In this document: positions 37,519 through 47,391 of the stretch, one piece after another | How positions within the stretch are numbered: position 1 is the stretch's first letter | How the letters are laid out: each line of letters opens with the position of its first letter | From: Physcomitrium patens | Taxonomy: Eukaryota; Streptophyta; Bryopsida; Funariales; Funariaceae | NCBI RefSeq assembly: GCF_000002425.4 | Contig: NC_037274.1 | Span: 893,173 to 957,172, forward strand | DNA length: 64,000 nucleotides | Direction of reading: 5' to 3' | The notes under the pieces: generated by a model | The model's input: only the letters and a program-made list of their open reading frames with translations | Database searches by the model: none | Told to the model about the DNA's origin: nothing | Position numbers and translations under genes: made by a program

Positions 37519-38146
37519 TTTATATCATTTATAATATAAGAACATAATGAAGTAAAATATTAGATGGATGTGATTATATATGTTTATATAGGGCATTGCT
37601 ATTGCCACCACAATCTTCCATCCTTTTCATATTTATTTTTAATTTTCAAAATCTGATTTTAAAATCTATTATCAGTTTAATTTAATTTTTCCTAATAAAT
37701 AAATGAGTTCTTAAAATATCATGTTTTGATTACTTCAAGAACTAAAAAAATTGTTATAAATATTCAATGAAATTTGTAAATTTTCTTGTAATATAATAAT
37801 ATATTCATTAATGTTTTAAAAATTACTCATTATTATTAAATATAACAATAGTAGTATTCATAATTATATGTATACAATTGCTATTGCCACCACAATTTAC
37901 CATTCACTACATGCCATTATAATGTTTTAAATTAATCTGATAATAAAAGTCAAAATGTCTGGAAGCAAGATTACTATGTCATTTGTGACAGGCTGCATGT
38001 TGCAAACTCTTGATAGTACAATTCAAAACTATTTGTGGGTTTTTTCCTTTTTCTTTTTCTTTTTTTCACTTTTAAATTTTGGTTCATATGTCTTCTAGTG
38101 TTTCCTGTTTAAACTTTCTTTTAAAACTTCTCAAATTCCTAATTAA

Positions 38147-38148
<2 letters not shown>

Positions 38149-38185
<37 letters not shown>

Positions 38186-38186
38186 G
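38149..38186. repeat. (CA)n(TA)n compound microsatellite
   Basis: A short CA run followed by about 12 TA units. Confidence 0.95.
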
Positions 38187-39196
38187 ATAGGCTTCAAAAC
38201 TATAAACTTTAGTTTAGCTTAATGTTATGTTTCCAGCTTTAAGATCCAAAAATGATAGCCAAAAACTGAAATATAATAACAATGTTCTTCTTGAAGATTG
38301 CTGAGGCAATGCTTGGTAACGAAGTCATAACAATAGAATTACACTTTTTTTCCTATTTTCTTCTATTTTCTTCTATTAATAGTTCAGTTGTATTAAACTT
38401 ATTAAAAGCACAGCTTGATGGTTTTTCTTTTCAATTTCATTTTAAAAACAATTTTAAATATCAAATCTGAAATCAAATCATTACAGAATAAAATTATAGT
38501 CATTATAGTCACCATAAAATTATTTACTTTATAAACATGTCTAAATACTATATTTATCGTTCACAACTTTTTATATTAAATACAAAGTTTTGGTTACAAA
38601 AGAATACTACCAATCCTAATGTAAGAAATTATCAAATTTGTTCACCATAATTAAAAAAATATTTACTAGTGTTTTCTTGTAGAAATATTGTTTTTTCAAA
38701 AGTAAAAAGATTCCATTTGTTCCGTTGAATTAAAATTCTATTTTTCTAATCTGTCAGTTTGTATAGTTAAAGTTTTACAGCATCATAACAAACTTGAAAT
38801 AAACAAAATAAGATAGTATAAAAATTATAGAACTTTTAAAACTTCATTCGATAACATTGCATTGAACCATACAGAAATAATTTGAATATCAAAAATAATA
38901 AGTCTTATTATTATTTTTAATTAAACAAGATGATAAATTAATTAATTAATAAAATGAGATGACAAAAGTTTGAACCAAAAGAACAGTCATATGCAACTAG
39001 AAACCATGTGTTGAGCAAAGAGTAAGGAGCTCCAACCACTACAAACTTAAGGCCGACAAAAGAAACAACAATATTTTATCGATTTAGGGCCTTAACAAAC
39101 CCCACATCAAGTATTTGAAATTTCATATCCCAAAAATAGATTCAGGCTTTTTTCTAGTACTCCAATTGTGACGATTATGTACATTCTTTTAGTGTA

Positions 39197-39205
<9 letters not shown>

Positions 39206-39233
<28 letters not shown>
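39206..39233. repeat. (TA)n microsatellite
   Basis: About 14 TA units, followed by TATG/TATA variants. Confidence 0.95.
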
Positions 39234-39245
<12 letters not shown>

Positions 39246-40210
39246 ACATGTATAGATATGTATATTGGCATACATATTCTCATTACATTTTATGATAAAT
39301 CTACGCAATTACAAAACTTGAACAATTTCACCATGAGAACGTTCATCCATTTGTCTCGTCCATCCATCCATCTGCCACGCGGTTATGGAAGACTTTTACA
39401 TGTAACTTACGGAGAAATAACATTTACTGTACGTTAAAAATAATGTGCCAGCAAGGCAGACTAGCTGGCACATGACTTGGCTGCTTCAAATAGCCTCCTG
39501 GCCAACACACACACAGGTGCCCAAAGCATGGGAACGTGAGCCCATGATCTGGGGTTTTAGAAAATGGGGTTTGAATTTGAACTTATCCAATGGGCTATTT
39601 TTCAAATTGTGGACTTGTTCTCACATTTGGGCACAAAATGGCAAGTGCCCACCCACCTAGACTAATTGCCTTATGACCTAGTTGGCATGAGAGATAAAGT
39701 TTCAATTAATATTATTAATAGAATTAGTAATAATAGAAAACATATCCATGTTCCACAAATTCTTATCAAATGCTATTTTGGTCTTACAATGATACACCGC
39801 CTTCTCACAAAGCACCCTTTCTCAGTGGACTGGTTCTATTGAAAGATGGGAACAGTTCCATTGAATTGGGCAACCTATCAATTAATTCTGATTGAAGTTT
39901 TGTTTTTGTAATGCAAAAAGGCCACGATTTTAGAACCCACATTTTACTTGGTTTCATGCTTTTCCATGTGTTATTTTTTAAAAAGAATATATGATAAGTG
40001 ATTAAAGTAAGAGAAGAATGGAGTGAGACATTACACATGATAAGAAAATATGTCATTTTATTAGCATTTGGTACAAGCCAAATTTGTGGGTTATTGTAAC
40101 AAACAACCAACATAAATTGATTGAGCAAAGCTAGTTTCCAGGAATCAATTGCTAATCCAGTGCTCATCTTATGTTGAATAGGAGTTTCTCTTTAATTATG
40201 GTAAGTTATA

Positions 40211-40211
<1 letters not shown>

Positions 40212-40242
<31 letters not shown>
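40212..40242. repeat. (TA)n microsatellite
   Basis: About 15 TA units. Confidence 0.95.
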
Positions 40243-40244
<2 letters not shown>

Positions 40245-40271
40245 CACATGAAATGTAGGATCACCACACTT

Positions 40272-40296
40272 ATTGGATTGGATTGGATTGGATTGG
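40272..40296. repeat. (ATTGG)5 tandem repeat
   Basis: Five perfect 5-bp units. Each unit contains ATTGG, the reverse complement of the CCAAT core. Confidence 0.95.
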
Positions 40297-41631
40297 AAAT
40301 GAGCTCAAAAATCAAAGTACAAGGAAAGCACATAGCTTATTTTAAACCACATGTGGATTGTTTATAGAGTGTTTTTTTTCATGACATTTCTATGCACTTG
40401 AATTGGAGCCTTTTGACCAATAAGGGTGTTTATAGAAAATTAAAAGTCTGTCGCGATTACCAATGCACAGATTGTGAATGTGTGGATGGTCTTTTCTGCT
40501 GCCCCTACTAACATGATTGGAAACCCACTTATCTACCTCCTTGTGACCTGCAGGTTGTGGGGATTAAGCTAAGTACTCATTGCATATTATGCAACATTGT
40601 TTTAGAATAGATGAGAGTAAGGGCATTTGTCATCCATGGGAGACAATGGGGGGTATATATTGACCACCCAAATGTTGATTAATTATACATGTCCACACAA
40701 GTGATTTTGTAGGATTATCTTTTTTGTATTCCTATTCCCCCAAAAATAGCAATCTTTTTCAGCCCCACAGCTTCAAATAGTTACTTCCTCCTTACTCTCC
40801 TTTATTGTATGAAGCTGTCAAGCACTGGATTATGGCACAAGGGCATTGAGTGTCATGTAATCACTCTTTTGAGCGTGTCTGCAAATAAACTATCTAACAA
40901 CTCTTGTGAGCAAAAATTTACATAAAAAATAATGATTAAAAATCACTCAATAACAGTGTTGTTTTATTATATACCCATTGGCTAGGTTGTGAAGCGTTAC
41001 ATTACTGAAAAGGTTCAAGATGGAGGTTGATTAAAGGACAATGTATTCCTTTTCCTTCTAAAACCACGTGACATTTTTCCTTTTCTTTTAGGCAACCACA
41101 CTTCCTTCCTTTCGGGTTTAGGGTTTCAGGGTCTCAACCACGGCGATGGGGGGGAGGGGGGGATTTCCCCTCCACCCATTGAAAAAGGTACCGCGGTGGC
41201 ACTGCTGATAGACGAGGCCTCGGTGAAGGGAGCAGGTCGCTTTTTGAAAAACGGGAATGGGGTGCGCTTTAGAGAGAGAGCAGCTCTCATAAATGAGCAG
41301 TGATCCGGATCGTCGTGGCAACATGCATCCTTTCCTCGGGAATGGCGAAGTTAGCCATCGACCTACCTACCCCCCCTTCTGACAATTTCGACCCCCCTGC
41401 CACGTGTTGACCGGACTCGGTTCTGCGGCAGGGGGGGGTGCAACTATATTCCGGTCTGTTGCCACGTGGACTTGATGGGAACCAGGTTTTAGGGTCAGAC
41501 CATGAGACAACACCTTAAGTTTATCTCAAACGATTTTCCCCCAACCAATAAAAGTAAAAAAAAATAATAAAAAACAACCAGGTTTCAATTATTATTATCT
41601 TTTGCTATGAGTAGATGGGGAACTGCTGCCA

Positions 41632-41652
41632 GGATATATATATATATATATA
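41632..41652. repeat. (TA)n microsatellite
   Basis: About 10 TA units. Confidence 0.9.
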
Positions 41653-41816
41653 GCTATATTTACACACATACACATGTATGTAATATTCTTCCGAGGCCTT
41701 CGTAGCAATGTGAAACATTTGCCGTGTACTTCTAGCATGATGTCAGGTGTACAGCAAAGACCATATGAAGTGTGTGAAAAAATCAATACCGTGAGAGAGC
41801 AGTTTACTGTAACAGA

Positions 41817-41841
41817 AAAAAAAAAAAAAAAAAAAAAAAAA
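41817..41841. repeat. Poly-A run
   Basis: About 25 consecutive A. Confidence 0.9.
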
Positions 41842-42237
41842 TCAACAAAATTGGTTCATTTTACTACGCACCACGTGGGCAACGCTCATAAGGTGGAGAA
41901 CGAAAAAAATAAACGAGGTATAGTTGATACAAACCTACCTACACCCACAAGTATACGACAGTATTAAAAACTTTGCATTCCGACAGTGGATTTCCTCGTT
42001 GTATTCACCACTCCTTACCCCACCCAAAAATTGCGATAGCGCAAAGATGGGTTAGATCCAATCTCGAAATGGGCGGAGAATTACGCAATAAAGATGAAAA
42101 CTTGTGGAGTAAGTATGGTGGGTTATGAAGGCGAAGGTAGAGGCGTAAATATAGAGGGATGGCTCTGGTCGGGTGGGGGTGGCGGGGGACGATGGCCCCG
42201 CGAGCGAGGCAGCGCTCGTGACGGTGACGGCGAAGCC

Positions 42238-42322
42238 TGCTCGCTCGCAAGGGAAGTGAGAGAGAGTGTGAGAGAGAGAAAGCGAGAGAGAGAGCGTGAG
42301 TGAGAGAAAGGGAGAGAAGGGA
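42238..42322. repeat. GA-rich microsatellite-like tract at the probable transcript start
   Basis: Imperfect (GA)n on the plus strand just before the CT-rich leader of the kinase gene. GA/CT tracts are common at plant transcription starts and 5' leaders; the assignment is inferred. Confidence 0.6.
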
Positions 42323-43114
42323 GGCGAATGCCAAACACAGCAAGGAGGTGACAGATTCCCTTTGGAAGACGAGCTGTCACTCTTTCACGGCTGCTGCGCC
42401 CCCTCCTTGGCTGCCTGCGGCGTCCCTCCTCCTCCCCATTCTATCGTTTCTTCGCCCCGCGTTCTCGTCTCTCTTGTTGCTCTTGACTTGCCCAGCGTTT
42501 TCGCAAGACCCACTTTGCTTCTTCTTCGTCTTCTTCTTCTATTACTACTACTACTTATTTACCCACCCTTCGTGTCTTGTTTCTTCTCTTTCAAGTTGCG
42601 TGTCTCACTGTCGTTGTGGACACGCTTCTGGCGAAATCAAGCATTTCTGTGTCTCTTGTGGTTCAATTCTGGTTGCGGGTCTCTCTGTGTTTGTAGTTGA
42701 TTTCGAGGTGGTAGCCGTTGTTTCCGAGAGTCGCGGCGCAGTTGCTGTGCTGTTGTCTTGCCCTGTTGGTTTTCTGTTTCCGTTTCTGTTTATGTTTGCA
42801 TTGGAAGGTCTTGGTGGATTGAGAAGGGAGCTCCTCCTTGATTGTTTCGGAGGGTTTCTGCGTTGAGAGAGTTTCATGTCCTAACGTGCTGATCATTCAG
42901 CCTGCCAAGTTTCCCTGTGAGTGTTTGTGTGTGTGTGTTTGCAACTTCTTTGTGGCTTTCACAGTGGATATCATTCTTCGGGAATGTTCGTTGGTGATGT
43001 GCCCTTGTGTGAAAGGGGAGACGGTCTCCCTCCTGGACGACCAAGTCCGTGAATTCACACCTAGCAAACCATCATCATATTAGATCTCATTGTAAAACTA
43101 CCTTCGTTGTCCTA
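42320..43114 (+). promoter_or_regulatory. Long 5' leader of the kinase gene with upstream ORFs
   Basis: About 0.8 kb of CT/GT-rich sequence upstream of the chosen start. ATG-led upstream ORFs are 42792-42866 (24 residues), a three-codon ORF at 42874, and 42997-43083 (28 residues, starting MCPCVKGETVSLLDD). The last stops 31 nt before the main ATG. The transcript start and any leader intron are not determinable from sequence alone. Long alternative frames through this region (both strands) are compositional. Confidence 0.5.
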
Positions 43115-44773
43115 ATGTGTTCCTGCGTCGCTCCCATCTATGTTTACCTGGGCTCCCAACTCTCCACCTTTTTCAACACCTGGATAGTCTGGAACAAGCG
43201 GTTGGACCTTGGGAAGCCCAAGACCTCAAATAATGGCCTCAAATATTTGCCAAAGCAGCCTACTCTTAAATCCAACGTCACTTTCAAATACAAGGAGCTT
43301 GAGGATGCAACAGGTGGTTTCAACAAGGAAAATCTCATCGGCGTTGGAGGTTTTGCAAAGGTACGTAGATTTTCAGATCCCTCGTCTTTTTTTCTTGTTT
43401 TTTTTCGTTTTGATTTGATTTGATTTTTTTTCCCGCGATTTTACTTCTGCAATCCCGACTTGATCATTACATATTGTTTAATTAATTTCTTTAGACCATT
43501 CTAGAAATATAAGTGCTAGAATTCGGAGACTGTTTCCGTGGCGTAAAAAAAAAACTCTTTGTGTTGCTCTGGAATATTCTAGGTATATAAGGCGACTCTG
43601 CCAGACTCAAGAGTCGTAGCTGTGAAGAAACTCTTTGGAAGAGGGAAGCAGAGTGACCGTGAGCTTCGCGCAGAAATTGAGACAGTGGGAAACTGCCATC
43701 ACCCCAATCTAGTTCAGCTGCTGGGATACTGTAGGACGAAGGATGGTAAGTTACTTGTGTATGAGTACTTCGAAAACGGGAGTCTCAACAAGTATATGAG
43801 ACGGAATCCAGGCAGCAAGGAAGCACATTTGGATTGGGAAACCAGGCTCAAGATTGCACTAGGAGCCGCGGAAGGGTTAGCCTACCTTCACAAACGGGAC
43901 CCTCGGATCATCCATCGTGACGTGAAGGCCAGCAACATCCTTTTGGACGAGAATTTCGAGGCTAAGGTATCTGACTTTGGACTTGCCAGGCTGATTGATC
44001 CAGCCAAGACGCACGTTACCACATTTATTGCAGGGACGAAAGCGTACATTGCTCCGGAGTATCAGAAGAGCCTCAGGCTGACAGTTAAGTGCGATGTTTA
44101 CAGCTACGGGATTGTGCTGCTCGAATTGCTCACAGGGAAAGATCCTTCCATGGGCAGGAACTTCGACATTATTGCCTGGGTGAAGCGGCGAATGGGCAGC
44201 TCCCCAGACTTTTTTGATGTGAGAATGCTGGATCCAGCTGACAAGGATGCAAATAAGGAGGCGATGACGAAGGCGCTCTACCTGGCCCTGGACTGCACAA
44301 AAATTTCCCCGCACCAACGTCCCATGATGGACGAGGTTGTAGTGCAGTTGAAGCGTCTGCAAAAGCCCGCGAAGCTGATGGATGATGAGGCGGAGTGCAG
44401 TGAATTCTCCAGCCAGCACGATGAGAACAGCTCCCTCATTTCTGCCGTCGAAGAGTCCAGCAGCACACAAACCTCGAGTGTTGTGACATCTGGAGCGGAA
44501 GACGACGGGTTTTCGGGTAAAGTTCTGGACATTCCATTTGATAGGCCTTTCATGGTGAGGGTGCTTTCGACCCCTCTTTTGAGTGACGCTGCGAAAGAGG
44601 CTGACAACTCTCGCGCGGTTGTGTCAATCGAAGATATTCGGTTGGAGAGCCAGCAGCTTACGCTTGGGCTGGAGAAGTGTGAATCATCGCCCTTCTCCGA
44701 GACAAATTCACGGCCCAGCCCTGACAGCGCGGATTATATTCGGAAAGACTACTCTCGGAACCTCTCATTCTGA
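43115..44773 (+). CDS. Receptor-like protein kinase without ectodomain (2 exons, 478 aa)
   Basis: Exon 1 is 43115-43360 and exon 2 is 43583-44773. The 222-bp intron has a GTACGT donor and TATTCTAG acceptor, in phase 0, inside the glycine loop (GVGGFAK|VYKATL). It is a Ser/Thr kinase of the plant RLK/Pelle class. ATP-loop Gly76/78/79, Lys97 in VAVKK, helix-C Glu113, HRD Asp195 (IIHRDVKASNILLD), DFG Asp213 and the APE motif are all present, so it should be an active RD kinase. The N-terminus is short (MCSCVAPIYVYLGSQL). It has no long ectodomain or clear signal peptide. The hydrophobic stretch with Cys2 and Cys4 could anchor it to a membrane. The Ser/Glu-rich tail (about 345-478) resembles phosphosite-rich tails. 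Start choice: first in-frame ATG after the TGA at 43010. The layout resembles ectodomain-less cysteine-rich RLK relatives (CRPK1-like). The substrate is unknown. Confidence 0.9.
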
Positions 44774-45260
44774 GAATTCAGTTGAAATGGGTGCATAGTC
44801 TGCCGGTACGGTATTGAAGAAAATGTTCGGGGGAATGAAGTCAACTTGCTGGCCTCACAAGTCATTGCTTAACAATTGCATTTGGTGGCTACGTCTAAGA
44901 ATTGGCACTAGCCTTTGGCGCGAAAGAATTGTAAAAACGGTTGTTGCGGCCGGGTGAGGAGTTTTTTTTGGGTGGCTATTGCAGCCTCCATTATTGCTTG
45001 TATGATTATGTGAATCCCCCCTCCTCTTTTTTTTTTTTTTTTTTTTTTTTCTCCTTTCCTCCTTTATAATGTATAAGGAAGTATTGATAGTAAGAGCGGT
45101 TTGATGCTACAGTGATATTGAGAAGTCCCATTTGGTTTCTTTTCTTGAAACGTATAAAGATTCTGGAGTGTCGGAGTCCATTGTAATGCTGGTCTTCTGA
45201 TGGTCGTGCATTGGACACGGCTCACTCAAAGATAGATAGTGCATCCATAGAGGATTACAG
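44774..45260 (+). other. Probable 3' UTR of the kinase gene
   Basis: No coding potential in frame after the TGA at 44771-44773. Contains a run of about 24 T at 45027-45050. No single convincing AATAAA signal assigned. Confidence 0.4.
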
Positions 45261-47391
45261 ATACGTGACTTGGGTTTTTCACCAAGAATGACTCAGTCGT
45301 TTCTTATTTGCGACAGACATCAGTTCCCTTGTATTGTTTGAAATAGAGCACTGCTGTGGATTCCTTGGCAAGATAAACAAATGGTGCAGAGCATTGGAGG
45401 TATGGTGTATCGCAATAAAGCAAGATAACTTGAAGTGTTGATTACTATCAGCGGCATGGTGGTCTGCTGGGGCCTGCTTTCTTTGAAGGCAATGCCTCAT
45501 TATAGTCTTACATGAATACTGGAAGGCTGTTCTACTATATCTTAACTACATCTTCTGACATTCATGGGAGCGTCAATATTATCAAAGTGTACATCATGTT
45601 ACGATGTCGGCGACTCAAATACTGATTTGAGTGGCTTACCCGTGCTCACTTCAGCCTTTCAGTTTTGAAGGACATCTTCGTGATAGACGTTCGGAAGCAA
45701 AATTAGCAGGATCTGTTAGTCGAGAGAATTTGGCCTTTGAGGTTTCGAAGTTCAGGGATTACTGATAATTTTGTGGTAGATATTTTTAAGAACTTGTATA
45801 CGGCTGCCTATGCTTACGAAATGGACGAGCCAGTGATTGGTTAGTTTTATCGCATGTCCCCTTTAAGTAGAGCATATGCCTTCTTGGATTGTGAGCTATG
45901 CACATTCAAAAACTCCAAAACTCTCTGAATATGTATTGGGAATCGTAGGGGTGGTTTTTCGCTCTTCCGTTGTTCTACTGCCGAAGATAAAACTGCAGGA
46001 TTGGGAGTAATTTCTCGCAAAGGAATGATCACAAACTCAAAACCTCCGAAAGTGGGATAATATTACAGGTGTTCCGCACCTACTTGAGTCATTCGCATTC
46101 ACCTTCCACGTTGACACTTGGGAACTGATTGACTGCTTCGAAATGCTCGAGTGCCGTAATCGAAAAGCGACTGCGATCGGTGCAGCTTTTCATCACATTA
46201 CTATAACATCCTCTTCCTGGAACTGTTTTTGACTGAGATGAACTTCTGTACTGCACGCACTGAAAGGAGGATTTTGTCGTAGGTTTTGGAGCTGGTGCGG
46301 TGTGTGTCTTGCAGTACAAAACGCAATGCTTCTGCCCGCACTGCGATGCATGTGCATTGCGTGAAATCTTCAAAAGTTCGTTACTGCACTGTATGCCTGC
46401 CGTTTCCTCACCTAAAAATAATCCACCTACAATTTATCGTCTAGGTGCATATTTCTGAAGAGAATGGGATTCGAATCAGTGACTCCCAATCATGCATGTC
46501 ACTCAGAACGTTATAATAACTCTGGCAATCTTCCATGTTTCAAATGCACCAACCCTGCCCGCATCAGGCGCAGAAAAGAACTCACGAAAGTGGATATTGA
46601 ACTGGGTCGAACAATTACTCTCTGTTCCAAGACTCATATAAATTTGACCTAGAAGTCTAATAAAAGGAAGAGATCGCTGGTTTGGACAGGCTCGAAGCGT
46701 CCATTGCCGCAGGCAGTAACATGTCTTTGCAAGTCTTGACACTTCGAACCCCAAATTGCAGCATGATGCATCCAGAGTGAAGTCGATGAAGATCTCAACA
46801 TGATGCACAATCAGAGAGGATGAGTTCCCATCAGTCACGGCGGGCGAGACTCGAGGAGAGCATATATTTTCAAATATTGGACGGTTAAAGGACGATCTTG
46901 ACGGAGATACTCAGTGTTGAGGGGATGGGGGTAATATTAGAATGATTGAATTGAAGGGGACAGGCTCGACTGGGGCTCATCTTCTAACGAAAGCGGTTGT
47001 TCTTATAGACGTCAAAGTCGCGGATGAGGGATTCTGCGTGTCCCTGTTCTGGGAATTTGAACGTGTGCTTCGTCAACTGCACTAAAGCATTGGAGGTAGG
47101 TGTGGGTCGAGAGCTTGAAATTTTACGCGTTTGTGTTTGGCATTCGTGGTTGGGAGTTGCTTTCGTGGGTGTTGTAGATGTCGCAGCTTTTAGGAAGTGG
47201 GGTTGTGAGAGTGGGTTAACTTTTGACGGAGATGGTACGCAGTAAGGGATGCGGTGTGCCTTTTGTATGCTTTTAGGAGTTCGAATGAAAGTCAGTCTGA
47301 GACGCGAACAACTTGCTTCACTCGGAAGGTCAAGAACTTGGTAGGAATTGTTCTCTGAAGAAGCAATAGGAGGGAATTTCGTGCTGCAGCG
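45261..47391. other. Intergenic region between the kinase and repeat-protein genes
   Basis: Moderate-GC sequence with only short overlapping frames on both strands (up to 148 codons at 46984-47430 minus, which is antisense to the start of the next gene). None resembles a family. The last few hundred bases should hold the promoter and leader of the gene at 47392. I see no TATA box I would commit to. Confidence 0.45.

Larger units (their letters stand above)
36504..39300. other. AT-rich intergenic DNA with TA microsatellites, no gene seen
   Basis: Low-complexity AT-rich DNA with at least five TA tracts. Frames at 36441-36680 and 38282-38470 are Ile/Leu/Phe/Tyr-rich and look like chance. No repeat family recognised. 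Confidence 0.5.
39301..41040. other. Transition zone into the gene island, no gene recognised
   Basis: GC content rises here. Two longer frames exist (plus 39445-39660, 71 codons; minus 39805-40167, 120 codons starting with a true ATG), but neither resembles a known family, and the minus one is rich in Leu/Phe/Asn as chance frames are. A short inverted repeat (GTGCCCAAA near 39510 with TTTGGGCAC near 39630) is present. Confidence 0.4.
41060..41880 (+). promoter_or_regulatory. Upstream region of the kinase gene with four G-boxes
   Basis: Perfect CACGTG palindromes occur at 41065-41070, 41401-41406, 41463-41468 and 41872-41877. This core binds plant bZIP and bHLH factors. Between them are G/C homopolymer runs (41149-41162; 41371-41377; 41431-41438), an 11-bp inverted repeat (41391-41401 with 41427-41439), a (TA)n tract at 41632-41652 and a poly-A run at about 41817-41841. 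Assignment to the downstream kinase gene is by position only. Confidence 0.55.

Noticed and set aside
42005..42896. Several long overlapping frames on both strands (up to 188 codons)
   Set aside because: They arise from GA/CT-rich leader composition, several start at non-ATG codons, and they share no family features; the kinase leader explains the region better.
43877..44607. Antisense frames of 197 and 109 codons
   Set aside because: They lie opposite the kinase exon and mirror its codon bias; no family resemblance.
46460..46500. tRNA-like GATTCGAATC motif
   Set aside because: The T-stem does not pair (49-53 versus 61-65) and no acceptor or anticodon stems fit; it is a short palindrome.
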